Source of the DNA: Ooceraea biroi
Taxonomy: Eukaryota > Arthropoda > Insecta > Hymenoptera > Formicidae
Assembly (NCBI RefSeq): GCF_003672135.1
Contig: NC_039513.1
Coordinates: forward strand, 2,232,833 to 2,296,832
Length of the DNA stretch: 64,000 nucleotides
Direction: 5' to 3'
In this document: piece by piece, positions 1-10,729 of the stretch
Layout of the letters: every line of letters begins with the position of its first letter
Position numbering within the stretch: the stretch's first letter is position 1
Notes under the pieces: model-generated
What the model was told of the DNA's origin: nothing
Databases searched by the model: none
What the model saw: the letters and a program-made list of their open reading frames with translations, nothing else
Position numbers and translations under genes: made by a program

Positions 1-1619
1 CGATGAGGAGAAATTAGAAAATAATGTCAATGTTATTCGTAATGATTTTAATAACGTTAATGATATCAATAATGATAAAAATAATGTCAATGATGTTAAT
101 GCTGTCAATGATGTTAATAATGTGAATGATATTAATGTTTATAAAATACAAGATGATGAATACCACAATTGCGGTATGTATTATGTTACTTACCTGTGAC
201 ATTAATTATTTACGGCATATATAATTTATGGTTGCACATTTTTGTAATTTGTAATCCTGTAAGAAAAAAGAGAACAACGTATTTATATTTATAATATACT
301 TATATGGTATTATTATATTATGTAAATATATTATATTATATATAATGATATTATATCATGCAAATGTTTTTATTTTCTATTTCATATATAGAAGCTTGTC
401 GTACAACACAAAAAATAATTTTAGAAGCATGCCAAAAGACCGAAAAAAAATTAGATTACGTAATAAATATGATTGAAAATAAAGATGCTGCTTCTATAAG
501 TATTGAATGTGGCACAAAATTATTACCTGCTTTTCCCTTGGCGACAACAGAGGATTTTTCCAAATTTGAGGAGGAACTCCAACGAGACAGAGAAATTCGC
601 AAACAATTTGTAAGTATTTATCTTGTTTTAAGACTGCAATCGAGTTGTTCTGGTAGTGAACAGTATTTCAAAATTGTTGTGTGATCGTGGGGTAGGATTC
701 ACTCACTGTACGGTTTCGCTTTTAAAACGATGTTTATTTTACGTGACGATGGGCCACTACAGTTCACTCGCGTACACCTACTCTTTATAATGTCCGTGAA
801 TGTGCGCGCGTACTCGACAACGCCTGGGGGGATGTTCAACCCTGAGTCGGCACGGAACACTTCGCTCGTAACTCTGAACTTTTTAATTTTTCTCGACCAC
901 GTTTCAACAGGACTGGCGTAACGCGACTGACTCCCCCCCACCGTTCTCGCATTCGCGATCAGGGACTCGCCCCTTTTTCCAAAATTGAATTTTCATTGGC
1001 TCGCTCGAATCTAAAGAGCCGCGGATCGATAGAGACGTCGGCGGGCCCTAAGAGTAGAAAAACCGCGGAATAACAGAGACGGCGGCGAGCCTTAAGAGTC
1101 GCGAAGCCGCCAGCTTTGATCGACGCCGCTCGCTAGCTCCGCGCGATACGCGCGTATCCGTTTGTGGTCGAGCTGTTATTATATTCTTGACGGTTTCTTT
1201 TCCCTTTTAGCTACAACGTTGCAGCTAAAATATTATATTTGAATAGTGTACTATATTCAAATCAGGCGCGCTTTAACTAGCAAAAACAGAATCGATTAAT
1301 ATCGATATATTTGGCAAAATACCGATTTCCAAGCATCGAGTTTATTCTGCATCGGTTATTTCCGAATAGAAGCTTTTTTTAAACATCGCCCACCACTAAT
1401 CTTTAAATTTAATATATATTTATATATATATTAAAGTATAAAAAATTTGTAATCAAGCACAATTTTTCTATTATTTCAGATTATATTGCCAGTAGCGAAG
1501 AGTGTACGTTGTACCAAGTACAAAAAGTGATTCAAGAATGGTTGCGGCATGCAGGAGATCGCATTACATATTTGAGGAAAAAAATCAAAATAATTAGCGT
1601 TATAATAATGTATACATAA
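1..1619 (+). pseudogene. DUF4806-like gene, left-arm partial copy
   Basis: Three exon remnants lie on the plus strand. The first (1-173) is an Asn/Val/Ile/Asp-rich low-complexity exon ending at a GTATGT donor. The second (392-609) has an acceptor TATATAG and donor GTAAGT and encodes the start of a DUF4806-like domain (FPLATTEDFSKFEEEL). The third (1,480-1,619) is the domain's C-terminal end, with an EEC-LYQV-QEWLRHA pattern and stop TAA. The second exon ends in phase 0 but the third needs a partial codon, so the central exon is missing; its place is taken by the 670-1,395 insertion. DUF4806 proteins are insect-expanded and of unknown function. This copy is the mirror of 7,596-9,212. Confidence 0.6.
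670..1395. repeat. LTR-like insertion inside the DUF4806 gene, left arm
   Basis: A GC-richer block separates the two final exons of the DUF4806 gene. Read on the minus strand it contains a TATAAA box (near 780-790), an AATAAA signal (near 735) and an end in ACAACA, the order expected of a solo LTR. It also holds an imperfect 20-bp palindrome around AACGTT (near 1,210). I could not define a target-site duplication or matching TG/CA ends with certainty. Confidence 0.35.
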
Positions 1620-1812
1620 AAGTATATTAACAAAGTATATTATAATTAAAACGAAAAGACTTTCCGGTACTCCTAATATTATATGCATAAATATATATTC
1701 TATATTTATATATAGAGGCTACGTAGCCTCTGAAAAAAAGAGAAATGCCATTTTTAATAATGAGACAAGTAATAATATTACCGACCATATAAAGAAATGG
1801 AAAGAACCGTAC

Positions 1813-3346
1813 CATAAATCGCCACAATAAAACGAGCATTATACAAAGGCCGCTGACCTTCCTCGCGACCCCACCAAGTGTATGATGGTGTGAGCGAATC
1901 GCTCAATGCTTCTTTAAAACATAGATTGACCGCCTCCTTCAGGTTGAATCCACCGATGTAGCGGAAATAATTTACCTAAATGAAACATATATGCAGATTA
2001 ATGTAATTATTCATAATTTAATAATAACAAAGAACACAAAATTTTTCTTTCTCTACTTACGGTATCAAAAAAGATATCGTCGGTTGCACCTTCAAAAGCG
2101 TCCATTTCTCTTATGGACGATATTGGCAGGATCCTTGGCTTCCGCACTTGATTAGGGCGATCCCGATTTCGCTGGTGCCTCACTATCTCTTCGAGTAGGG
2201 TATTCATCCTTCTGCAAACAGATGATAAAGAAAAATAAAGGTGATTATCATTTATTATTCACTCACTGAGATGACTGTCACTTATTAATATGAAATGAGT
2301 CAGAAAGTTGCAGCGATATTTAAACAGACGCTGCTAAGTATTATTAGATTTTTGCAAAGGAGAGAAATTACATTGAATAAATGTAATGTATGTTTGAAGA
2401 TAAAAATTCATTATTTATAATATTATTATTTATAATATTATCAATCCAAGTGGGCAAAGTTACAGCGCGTATTTGTAGAATACTAATTATATTTATAAAA
2501 TACTAATTCAATCCAATAAATACAATATATTGTATACTTACTTCAGTTCTGCCTCCATACGATCTAATCGTTGGTCACTTTTGTTACGCCACTCGTTCTT
2601 GCAATCATTAGATAATATTACGAATAATGAAATTTGTTGTGTGCATGTACAGAATATATTTTCAAATGAAGGTGTTTTTTTCTTATGTCTTTTAATAGTA
2701 TGCAATGTCAGTGCTCTGATGACAGAATGGGTTCAGAGCGCTGACATTACATACTATTAAAAGACATAAGAAAAAAACACCTTCATTTGAAAATATATAA
2801 ATTTTTATGTATTATCTGTTTTTACGTTTCGTTAATGTAGACTACTGACCTGTCATATCCTTGGCATTCATTTTCTCTTATGTTGCGCTGCACACTGTCC
2901 TGCGCGTCACATCGTGATTGGTGAGGATATCCTGAAATAACAACAGGCTGCATCATTCCTATTTCTGTTTGTCTTTGCACGTAATTAGGTGTGAATGTTG
3001 TGTAGGTGGTTTGTGTATGTGTGGGTTGTGTATGTGTTGTGTGTGTGGGTTGCGATACAGTGGCGGAATATATGTTGTTATATGATTGTGGTGTCTGTAG
3101 TTCTGTGTATGTGTGAGTGTGCGGTGTTAATGGATTGTTATCCGAAAGTAAATTAAATCCTGTTGTAGATTCGATATCCTGTAGTAGACTCGGTCCTGTA
3201 TCCTCCTGCTCCATCGTCCTCCGCAGTTCTGCGATGTCGTCATCGATATCGTTATCTGGATGTTGTTTTGTCCTTCTTGGACCATCGTCTGAGGAAGTAG
3301 TTTTATAGCGCGACGGCTTCGCGATCACGCGTTTTGGTCGATCCAT
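1813..3346 (-). pseudogene. DUF4806-like gene B, left-arm copy
   Basis: Mirror image of the gene at 5,869-7,402, described there. Exons on the minus strand are 3,346-2,850, about 2,604-2,542, 2,211-2,061 and 1,975-1,813. The sequence appears identical to the right-arm copy. Confidence 0.6.
2654..2798. repeat. Intronic 145-bp hairpin, left arm
   Basis: Mirror of 6,417-6,561: two arms of about 64 bp, nearly perfectly complementary, separated by a loop of about 17 bp. It sits inside intron 1 of gene B. Confidence 0.9.
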
Positions 3347-3448
3347 CTATCTGTAATTAAAGATAGTAGTAATATTATATTATATGCAGTACATGTATTT
3401 TATACTAGCTATAACGAAGAAAGGTAATATGCACAATGTGTGTGCATA

Positions 3449-4038
3449 TTATGTGTGGTAATATGCTATGAAACATCTCAATCGTATTGGCATCTTATTG
3501 CCATGAAAATTGATACCTCCATTAGACATGATTTTTGCAATGTCTGCAACAAATCTTTCAAAGAAAACATTAGCATCTTTAGGCTTGTGTGGCCCTTTGT
3601 AAATACCTATCACTATAGGCTTCATATTTTTGATATTTATAATTTTACATTGAATGGGCCAAATAGTAACGGTACTTGATTTATCTAAGCTGCAGCCATC
3701 AGTGTTAAAATCTAATTCTAATTCTTTAATTAGAGAGATGCATACAATATTTGAAATGCTTTTCACAATTTCAGTTTCGACATCGAAATGAACATATTCA
3801 CGAGGTTCTAACACAGATACAGTAACACGATTTCGTGGTGTATTGAGAAGCGTTCTAACATCTTTTGGCAACGAAGAAAAACAGGAATGTGTTCGAAGAA
3901 GAGATAATATACTATTACCTTGAACGTGTTTTAAATTGTTATTAACAAAACAAGATGCTAAACGATCGCGAAATGATGATTTTAAGAAATCATCATTAGA
4001 TGACGGCAATACATCATTCATCTCAGAAACGCACGGAG

Positions 4039-4078
<40 letters not shown>

Positions 4079-4549
4079 CTCGGTATCCTTTGCAAATATG
4101 TCACGGCCAATGTCGCAATTCTCATTAGCGAAATTATTAATCGAAGAACTAGATTCTGCAATTGATGAGTCAGAAATATCTTGTGAAACACAAGTATTAT
4201 ACTTCGGTTCCCTTGTACTAACGTTACATGCAATAGAATTTTGTAAATGTACATTTCGTCTGACCTCGAACATAACCCTACGTCGTTGTCTTTTCGACAA
4301 CGTATGCAGCGATTTTCGCAAAATGGATCTCTTAATATTATTTGTTTTCATAATTACGTGGTTCCTGGTTGATGTGCTGCAACTGGAAGCGACGTCTCCA
4401 AATAGCCTCGTCTTCAAAAGCACCAAAAAGCACAAGAGAATTCTTCGTTCGCTACGCTGATTCAACGATTGAACTCGGAATGATCTTTGAAACAGCGCGT
4501 TCGAAGTCCCGCGAAAGGTGTGACCAATCACAAACTTACGAAACATCAA
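3449..4549 (-). pseudogene. Truncated DDE-type transposase, left-arm copy
   Basis: Same 366-codon open frame as 4,666-5,766 on the other arm, described there. It contains the TTG/CAA triplet repeat at 4,039-4,078. Confidence 0.6.
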
Positions 4550-4561
4550 TCATCCAATCCG

Positions 4562-4653
4562 AGAGCACCGCTTTTGGCGGTAAGAGTTCGCGCGCGACGT
4601 GATACTTTTGTTTTTAAAATTATCACGGCGGTGGCAACGGGTTCTCACACATG
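4562..4653. other. Spacer of the palindrome
   Basis: These 92 bases are the only unpaired sequence between the two arms. They have no obvious self-complementarity and no open reading frame of note. They look genomic rather than like a sequencing adapter. Confidence 0.85.
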
Positions 4654-4665
4654 CGGATTGGATGA

Positions 4666-5136
4666 TTGATGTTTCGTAAGTTTGTGATTGGTCACACCTT
4701 TCGCGGGACTTCGAACGCGCTGTTTCAAAGATCATTCCGAGTTCAATCGTTGAATCAGCGTAGCGAACGAAGAATTCTCTTGTGCTTTTTGGTGCTTTTG
4801 AAGACGAGGCTATTTGGAGACGTCGCTTCCAGTTGCAGCACATCAACCAGGAACCACGTAATTATGAAAACAAATAATATTAAGAGATCCATTTTGCGAA
4901 AATCGCTGCATACGTTGTCGAAAAGACAACGACGTAGGGTTATGTTCGAGGTCAGACGAAATGTACATTTACAAAATTCTATTGCATGTAACGTTAGTAC
5001 AAGGGAACCGAAGTATAATACTTGTGTTTCACAAGATATTTCTGACTCATCAATTGCAGAATCTAGTTCTTCGATTAATAATTTCGCTAATGAGAATTGC
5101 GACATTGGCCGTGACATATTTGCAAAGGATACCGAG

Positions 5137-5176
<40 letters not shown>

Positions 5177-5766
5177 CTCCGTGCGTTTCTGAGATGAATG
5201 ATGTATTGCCGTCATCTAATGATGATTTCTTAAAATCATCATTTCGCGATCGTTTAGCATCTTGTTTTGTTAATAACAATTTAAAACACGTTCAAGGTAA
5301 TAGTATATTATCTCTTCTTCGAACACATTCCTGTTTTTCTTCGTTGCCAAAAGATGTTAGAACGCTTCTCAATACACCACGAAATCGTGTTACTGTATCT
5401 GTGTTAGAACCTCGTGAATATGTTCATTTCGATGTCGAAACTGAAATTGTGAAAAGCATTTCAAATATTGTATGCATCTCTCTAATTAAAGAATTAGAAT
5501 TAGATTTTAACACTGATGGCTGCAGCTTAGATAAATCAAGTACCGTTACTATTTGGCCCATTCAATGTAAAATTATAAATATCAAAAATATGAAGCCTAT
5601 AGTGATAGGTATTTACAAAGGGCCACACAAGCCTAAAGATGCTAATGTTTTCTTTGAAAGATTTGTTGCAGACATTGCAAAAATCATGTCTAATGGAGGT
5701 ATCAATTTTCATGGCAATAAGATGCCAATACGATTGAGATGTTTCATAGCATATTACCACACATAA
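4666..5766 (+). pseudogene. Truncated DDE-type transposase (Transposase_21-like)
   Basis: The frame is open for 366 codons; the likely true start is the later ATG near 4,864. Visible motifs are LPKDVRTLLNTPR, then FNTDGCSLDKSS (putative first catalytic Asp), IWPIQCKI, IGIYKGPHKPKDANVFFERF and finally RLRCFI. In related proteins the last motif runs into a CDA-type second catalytic motif. Here homology stops at RCFI and the frame ends nine bases on, so the catalytic half is missing. A (TGT)n microsatellite at 5,137-5,176 is read as 13 consecutive Cys. Other frames read it as poly-Gln or poly-Val, but those frames lack family similarity. The assignment to the EnSpm/CACTA-type Transposase_21 group rests on motif resemblance. 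A DUF4806-like gene follows 100 bp downstream on the same strand. Confidence 0.6.
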
Positions 5767-5868
5767 TATGCACACACATTGTGCATATTACCTTTCTTCG
5801 TTATAGCTAGTATAAAATACATGTACTGCATATAATATAATATTACTACTATCTTTAATTACAGATAG

Positions 5869-7402
5869 ATGGATCGACCAAAACGCGTGATCGCGAAGCC
5901 GTCGCGCTATAAAACTACTTCCTCAGACGATGGTCCAAGAAGGACAAAACAACATCCAGATAACGATATCGATGACGACATCGCAGAACTGCGGAGGACG
6001 ATGGAGCAGGAGGATACAGGACCGAGTCTACTACAGGATATCGAATCTACAACAGGATTTAATTTACTTTCGGATAACAATCCATTAACACCGCACACTC
6101 ACACATACACAGAACTACAGACACCACAATCATATAACAACATATATTCCGCCACTGTATCGCAACCCACACACACAACACATACACAACCCACACATAC
6201 ACAAACCACCTACACAACATTCACACCTAATTACGTGCAAAGACAAACAGAAATAGGAATGATGCAGCCTGTTGTTATTTCAGGATATCCTCACCAATCA
6301 CGATGTGACGCGCAGGACAGTGTGCAGCGCAACATAAGAGAAAATGAATGCCAAGGATATGACAGGTCAGTAGTCTACATTAACGAAACGTAAAAACAGA
6401 TAATACATAAAAATTTATATATTTTCAAATGAAGGTGTTTTTTTCTTATGTCTTTTAATAGTATGTAATGTCAGCGCTCTGAACCCATTCTGTCATCAGA
6501 GCACTGACATTGCATACTATTAAAAGACATAAGAAAAAAACACCTTCATTTGAAAATATATTCTGTACATGCACACAACAAATTTCATTATTCGTAATAT
6601 TATCTAATGATTGCAAGAACGAGTGGCGTAACAAAAGTGACCAACGATTAGATCGTATGGAGGCAGAACTGAAGTAAGTATACAATATATTGTATTTATT
6701 GGATTGAATTAGTATTTTATAAATATAATTAGTATTCTACAAATACGCGCTGTAACTTTGCCCACTTGGATTGATAATATTATAAATAATAATATTATAA
6801 ATAATGAATTTTTATCTTCAAACATACATTACATTTATTCAATGTAATTTCTCTCCTTTGCAAAAATCTAATAATACTTAGCAGCGTCTGTTTAAATATC
6901 GCTGCAACTTTCTGACTCATTTCATATTAATAAGTGACAGTCATCTCAGTGAGTGAATAATAAATGATAATCACCTTTATTTTTCTTTATCATCTGTTTG
7001 CAGAAGGATGAATACCCTACTCGAAGAGATAGTGAGGCACCAGCGAAATCGGGATCGCCCTAATCAAGTGCGGAAGCCAAGGATCCTGCCAATATCGTCC
7101 ATAAGAGAAATGGACGCTTTTGAAGGTGCAACCGACGATATCTTTTTTGATACCGTAAGTAGAGAAAGAAAAATTTTGTGTTCTTTGTTATTATTAAATT
7201 ATGAATAATTACATTAATCTGCATATATGTTTCATTTAGGTAAATTATTTCCGCTACATCGGTGGATTCAACCTGAAGGAGGCGGTCAATCTATGTTTTA
7301 AAGAAGCATTGAGCGATTCGCTCACACCATCATACACTTGGTGGGGTCGCGAGGAAGGTCAGCGGCCTTTGTATAATGCTCGTTTTATTGTGGCGATTTA
7401 TG
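5869..7402 (+). pseudogene. DUF4806-like gene B, right-arm copy
   Basis: Exon 1 (5,869-6,365, donor GTCAGT) starts MDRPKRVIAKPSRYK and continues with an acidic then Thr/His/Gln-rich low-complexity stretch. Exon 2 ends at 6,673 (donor GTAAGT) and exon 3 covers 7,004-7,154; together they give a charged, probably coiled-coil segment followed by ISSIREMDAFEGATDD. Exon 4 (7,240-7,402, donor GTACGG) encodes the DUF4806 core with GGFNLKEAV and SYTWWGREEG. Splice phases fit from exon 2 to exon 4. The start of exon 2 is unclear because a 145-bp hairpin lies just before it. After exon 4 the next acceptor (7,485) leads directly into a stop, and a fragment of the opposite-strand gene A follows, so the C-terminus seems lost. 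Function unknown. Confidence 0.6.
6417..6561. repeat. Intronic 145-bp hairpin, right arm
   Basis: The arms, about 64 bp each, begin ATATATTTTCAAATGAAGG and are complementary apart from a G/A difference near each arm's inner part; the loop is about 17 bp. Transcription of intron 1 would give a long, nearly perfect RNA stem. This resembles a MITE made almost entirely of inverted repeat. Confidence 0.9.
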
Positions 7403-7819
7403 GTACGGTTCTTTCCATTTCTTTATATGGTCGGTAATATTATTACTTGTCTCATTATTAAAAATGGCATTTCTCTTTTTTTCAGAGGCTACGTAGCCTC
7501 TATATATAAATATAGAATATATATTTATGCATATAATATTAGGAGTACCGGAAAGTCTTTTCGTTTTAATTATAATATACTTTGTTAATATACTTTTATG
7601 TATACATTATTATAACGCTAATTATTTTGATTTTTTTCCTCAAATATGTAATGCGATCTCCTGCATGCCGCAACCATTCTTGAATCACTTTTTGTACTTG
7701 GTACAACGTACACTCTTCGCTACTGGCAATATAATCTGAAATAATAGAAAAATTGTGCTTGATTACAAATTTTTTATACTTTAATATATATATAAATATA
7801 TATTAAATTTAAAGATTAG

Positions 7820-8545
7820 TGGTGGGCGATGTTTAAAAAAAGCTTCTATTCGGAAATAACCGATGCAGAATAAACTCGATGCTTGGAAATCGGTATTTTG
7901 CCAAATATATCGATATTAATCGATTCTGTTTTTGCTAGTTAAAGCGCGCCTGATTTGAATATAGTACACTATTCAAATATAATATTTTAGCTGCAACGTT
8001 GTAGCTAAAAGGGAAAAGAAACCGTCAAGAATATAATAACAGCTCGACCACAAACGGATACGCGCGTATCGCGCGGAGCTAGCGAGCGGCGTCGATCAAA
8101 GCTGGCGGCTTCGCGACTCTTAAGGCTCGCCGCCGTCTCTGTTATTCCGCGGTTTTTCTACTCTTAGGGCCCGCCGACGTCTCTATCGATCCGCGGCTCT
8201 TTAGATTCGAGCGAGCCAATGAAAATTCAATTTTGGAAAAAGGGGCGAGTCCCTGATCGCGAATGCGAGAACGGTGGGGGGGAGTCAGTCGCGTTACGCC
8301 AGTCCTGTTGAAACGTGGTCGAGAAAAATTAAAAAGTTCAGAGTTACGAGCGAAGTGTTCCGTGCCGACTCAGGGTTGAACATCCCCCAGGCGTTGTCGA
8401 GTACGCGCGCACATTCACGGACATTATAAAGAGTAGGTGTACGCGAGTGAACTGTAGTGGCCCATCGTCACGTAAAATAAACATCGTTTTAAAAGCGAAA
8501 CCGTACAGTGAGTGAATCCTACCCCACGATCACACAACAATTTTG
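7820..8545. repeat. LTR-like insertion inside the DUF4806 gene, right arm
   Basis: Mirror of 670-1,395. On the plus strand it runs from TGGTGGGCGATG (7,820) through a GC-rich middle, a TATAAA at about 8,428 and AATAAA at about 8,478, to CACACAACA (8,539). This looks like a solo LTR in plus orientation. The boundaries are uncertain because no target-site duplication is visible. Confidence 0.35.
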
Positions 8546-9875
8546 AAATACTGTTCACTACCAGAACAACTCGATTGCAGTCTTAAAACAAGATAAATAC
8601 TTACAAATTGTTTGCGAATTTCTCTGTCTCGTTGGAGTTCCTCCTCAAATTTGGAAAAATCCTCTGTTGTCGCCAAGGGAAAAGCAGGTAATAATTTTGT
8701 GCCACATTCAATACTTATAGAAGCAGCATCTTTATTTTCAATCATATTTATTACGTAATCTAATTTTTTTCGGTCTTTTGGCATGCTTCTAAAATTATTT
8801 TTTGTGTTGTACGACAAGCTTCTATATATGAAATAGAAAATAAAAACATTTGCATGATATAATATCATTATATATAATATAATATATTTACATAATATAA
8901 TAATACCATATAAGTATATTATAAATATAAATACGTTGTTCTCTTTTTTCTTACAGGATTACAAATTACAAAAATGTGCAACCATAAATTATATATGCCG
9001 TAAATAATTAATGTCACAGGTAAGTAACATAATACATACCGCAATTGTGGTATTCATCATCTTGTATTTTATAAACATTAATATCATTCACATTATTAAC
9101 ATCATTGACAGCATTAACATCATTGACATTATTTTTATCATTATTGATATCATTAACGTTATTAAAATCATTACGAATAACATTGACATTATTTTCTAAT
9201 TTCTCCTCATCGTTAATTGATGAAGATGATGAACTTTCCGATAAATGTTCTGCAAAAAGTATAAACAAAAGAAAGATTATTTAAAAAGAAATAATAAAAA
9301 ATTTAGATAAATTAATAACTACGAGTGTTTTTCACACATAAAATTAATTTAAAATATTTTTATATTAAAAAAATATATTTTTTAAATGTTAATATATTAT
9401 TTATTGTTTCAGATTAAATATATAAGAGCCATTACCAAGTGGATTTATTTGGATTGCACAACTTTAAATAAAGAGACAAGAGACAACTTAATAAAGAGAA
9501 AGATACATACGGTCCATTTGTCGTAGTGTATCATTAACATATTGCATGCATTGGTCATCAGTGTATGGTGAGACGTATGCAGGAGGAGATGGTATGCGTT
9601 TTGTTCTTTTGTTGCATGTTCTATAAAATATATAGTTAATATTATTAATAAAAATAAAAATTTATATTAAAGAAGTAAGAGTAATACAAAAATTTGAAAT
9701 TACCATTGTCACTAGAATTGTCCAATTTATCATGAAAAAGAGGTCTTTTTACAATTCTTTATTGCAGCTTGTCCACGGGTTGGCTTAGCTTTTTCAACTG
9801 CCCTTCTGCTTCCGAAGAAGAGACATAAATAGCTTCCTTTTCCATTTTTCGAGCTATTTCATTACGTTTCTGTGG

Positions 9876-9975
9876 NNNNNNNNNNNNNNNNNNNNNNNNN
9901 NNNNNNNNNNNNNNNNNNNNNNNNNNNNNNNNNNNNNNNNNNNNNNNNNNNNNNNNNNNNNNNNNNNNNNNNNNN
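9876..9975. other. Assembly gap (100 Ns)
   Basis: Exactly 100 Ns, the usual placeholder for a gap of unknown size. It interrupts the 5' half of DUF4806-like gene A. Confidence 1.
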
Positions 9976-10729
9976 AAATTACAGTAAATGGTTTATAAAA
10001 CTAAGGTAAATATTTCAGACATTTTGTAATATAATTCATTGTGATTAATTACCATATGGACCCGTGATACGTCGATAATTATGTGTATTCCAACACTTTT
10101 GGGTGGAATATGTTTAATTATTGCCTTTGTCACATTTATTTCTTTGGAGGCCAACGAAATGGTTTGATGTTCAAAATTTATCCATGATTGTGGTACTGTC
10201 GAGCACCAATCGTCACAAAAATGTAATGTAATACATCTAAAAAAATATTTTGTGAAAATGTATTATATTTACGTATTATACTTCAAATGTGATTTTTAAA
10301 AATATTTAATACTTAATATATCTTTTAACTCAATACTTACATTATATATGCAAAAGAGGCATTAATGTAATTATAACCGTTATACAGACTTCTAAACCTT
10401 GTTATTTATTTCTGTTGCAGATACTATTTCTTACATCTAATGCGCGACTATTTGTCATATATATTTGCATATATTTTTGAATTACAAGAGATACATAGGT
10501 ATCTGTTGAAGATCAAGATATTTCTGCCCAAGACAATGGATTTTCATCCTTAAGCCGAGGTAGTTTAAAAGAAAAAGGATCCATCTTTAAATAGCAACAA
10601 TTATTCGGAGATTTAGTTGTAAGTGTAAAATTTTGAATGTCATTTTTGTGTACGATCTGCATAATGAGATGTTTATACTTTCACATTGTAAAGAAATTTT
10701 CTCCCATCTGCTTTATAAGTAACGGCTCA

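Larger units (their letters stand above)
1..4561 (+). repeat. Left arm of a 9.2-kb inverted repeat (palindrome)
   Basis: Bases 1-4,561 are the reverse complement of 4,654-9,212. Coordinates pair with a constant sum of 9,215 across most of the arm, dropping to 9,214 and then 9,213 at two homopolymers (G6 versus C5 near 830/8,382, and A8 versus T7 near 450/8,766). I found no base substitutions by eye. The palindrome reaches base 1 of the window and ends in the middle of an exon on the right side, so the left arm may be cut by the window or contig start. A foldback assembly artefact is at least as likely as a biological palindrome. Confidence 0.97.
4654..9212 (-). repeat. Right arm of the 9.2-kb inverted repeat
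   Basis: This is the mirror of 1-4,561, with the same genes in the opposite orientation. The arm ends at 9,212, inside an exon (9,040-9,249) whose reading frame continues uninterrupted to the right. The right arm is therefore the 'natural' copy, and the left arm looks like the folded-back duplicate. Confidence 0.97.
7596..10236 (-). pseudogene. DUF4806-like gene A (broken, spans an N gap)
   Basis: Minus-strand exons: 10,236-10,053 (CDDWCSTVPQSWI, the N-terminal Trp-containing segment typical of these genes); a piece from 9,875 to about 9,690 ending in a Lys-rich tail with one apparent frame break; 9,620-9,511; 9,249-9,040 (Ser run, then Asn/Val-rich); 8,821-8,605 (start of the DUF4806 domain); and 7,735-7,596 (domain end and stop). 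Each listed exon has usable GT/AG borders. Between the last two exons the central domain exon is absent and an LTR-like block (7,820-8,545) sits there instead. One hundred Ns (9,876-9,975) interrupt the 5' part. A decayed transposase lies upstream on the same strand (12,060-10,730). Confidence 0.6.

Noticed and set aside
3936..4460. Open frame with a poly-Gln run, and a poly-Val frame beside it
   Set aside because: They are the opposite or shifted readings of the triplet repeat inside the transposase frame. Only the poly-Cys frame carries transposase motifs.
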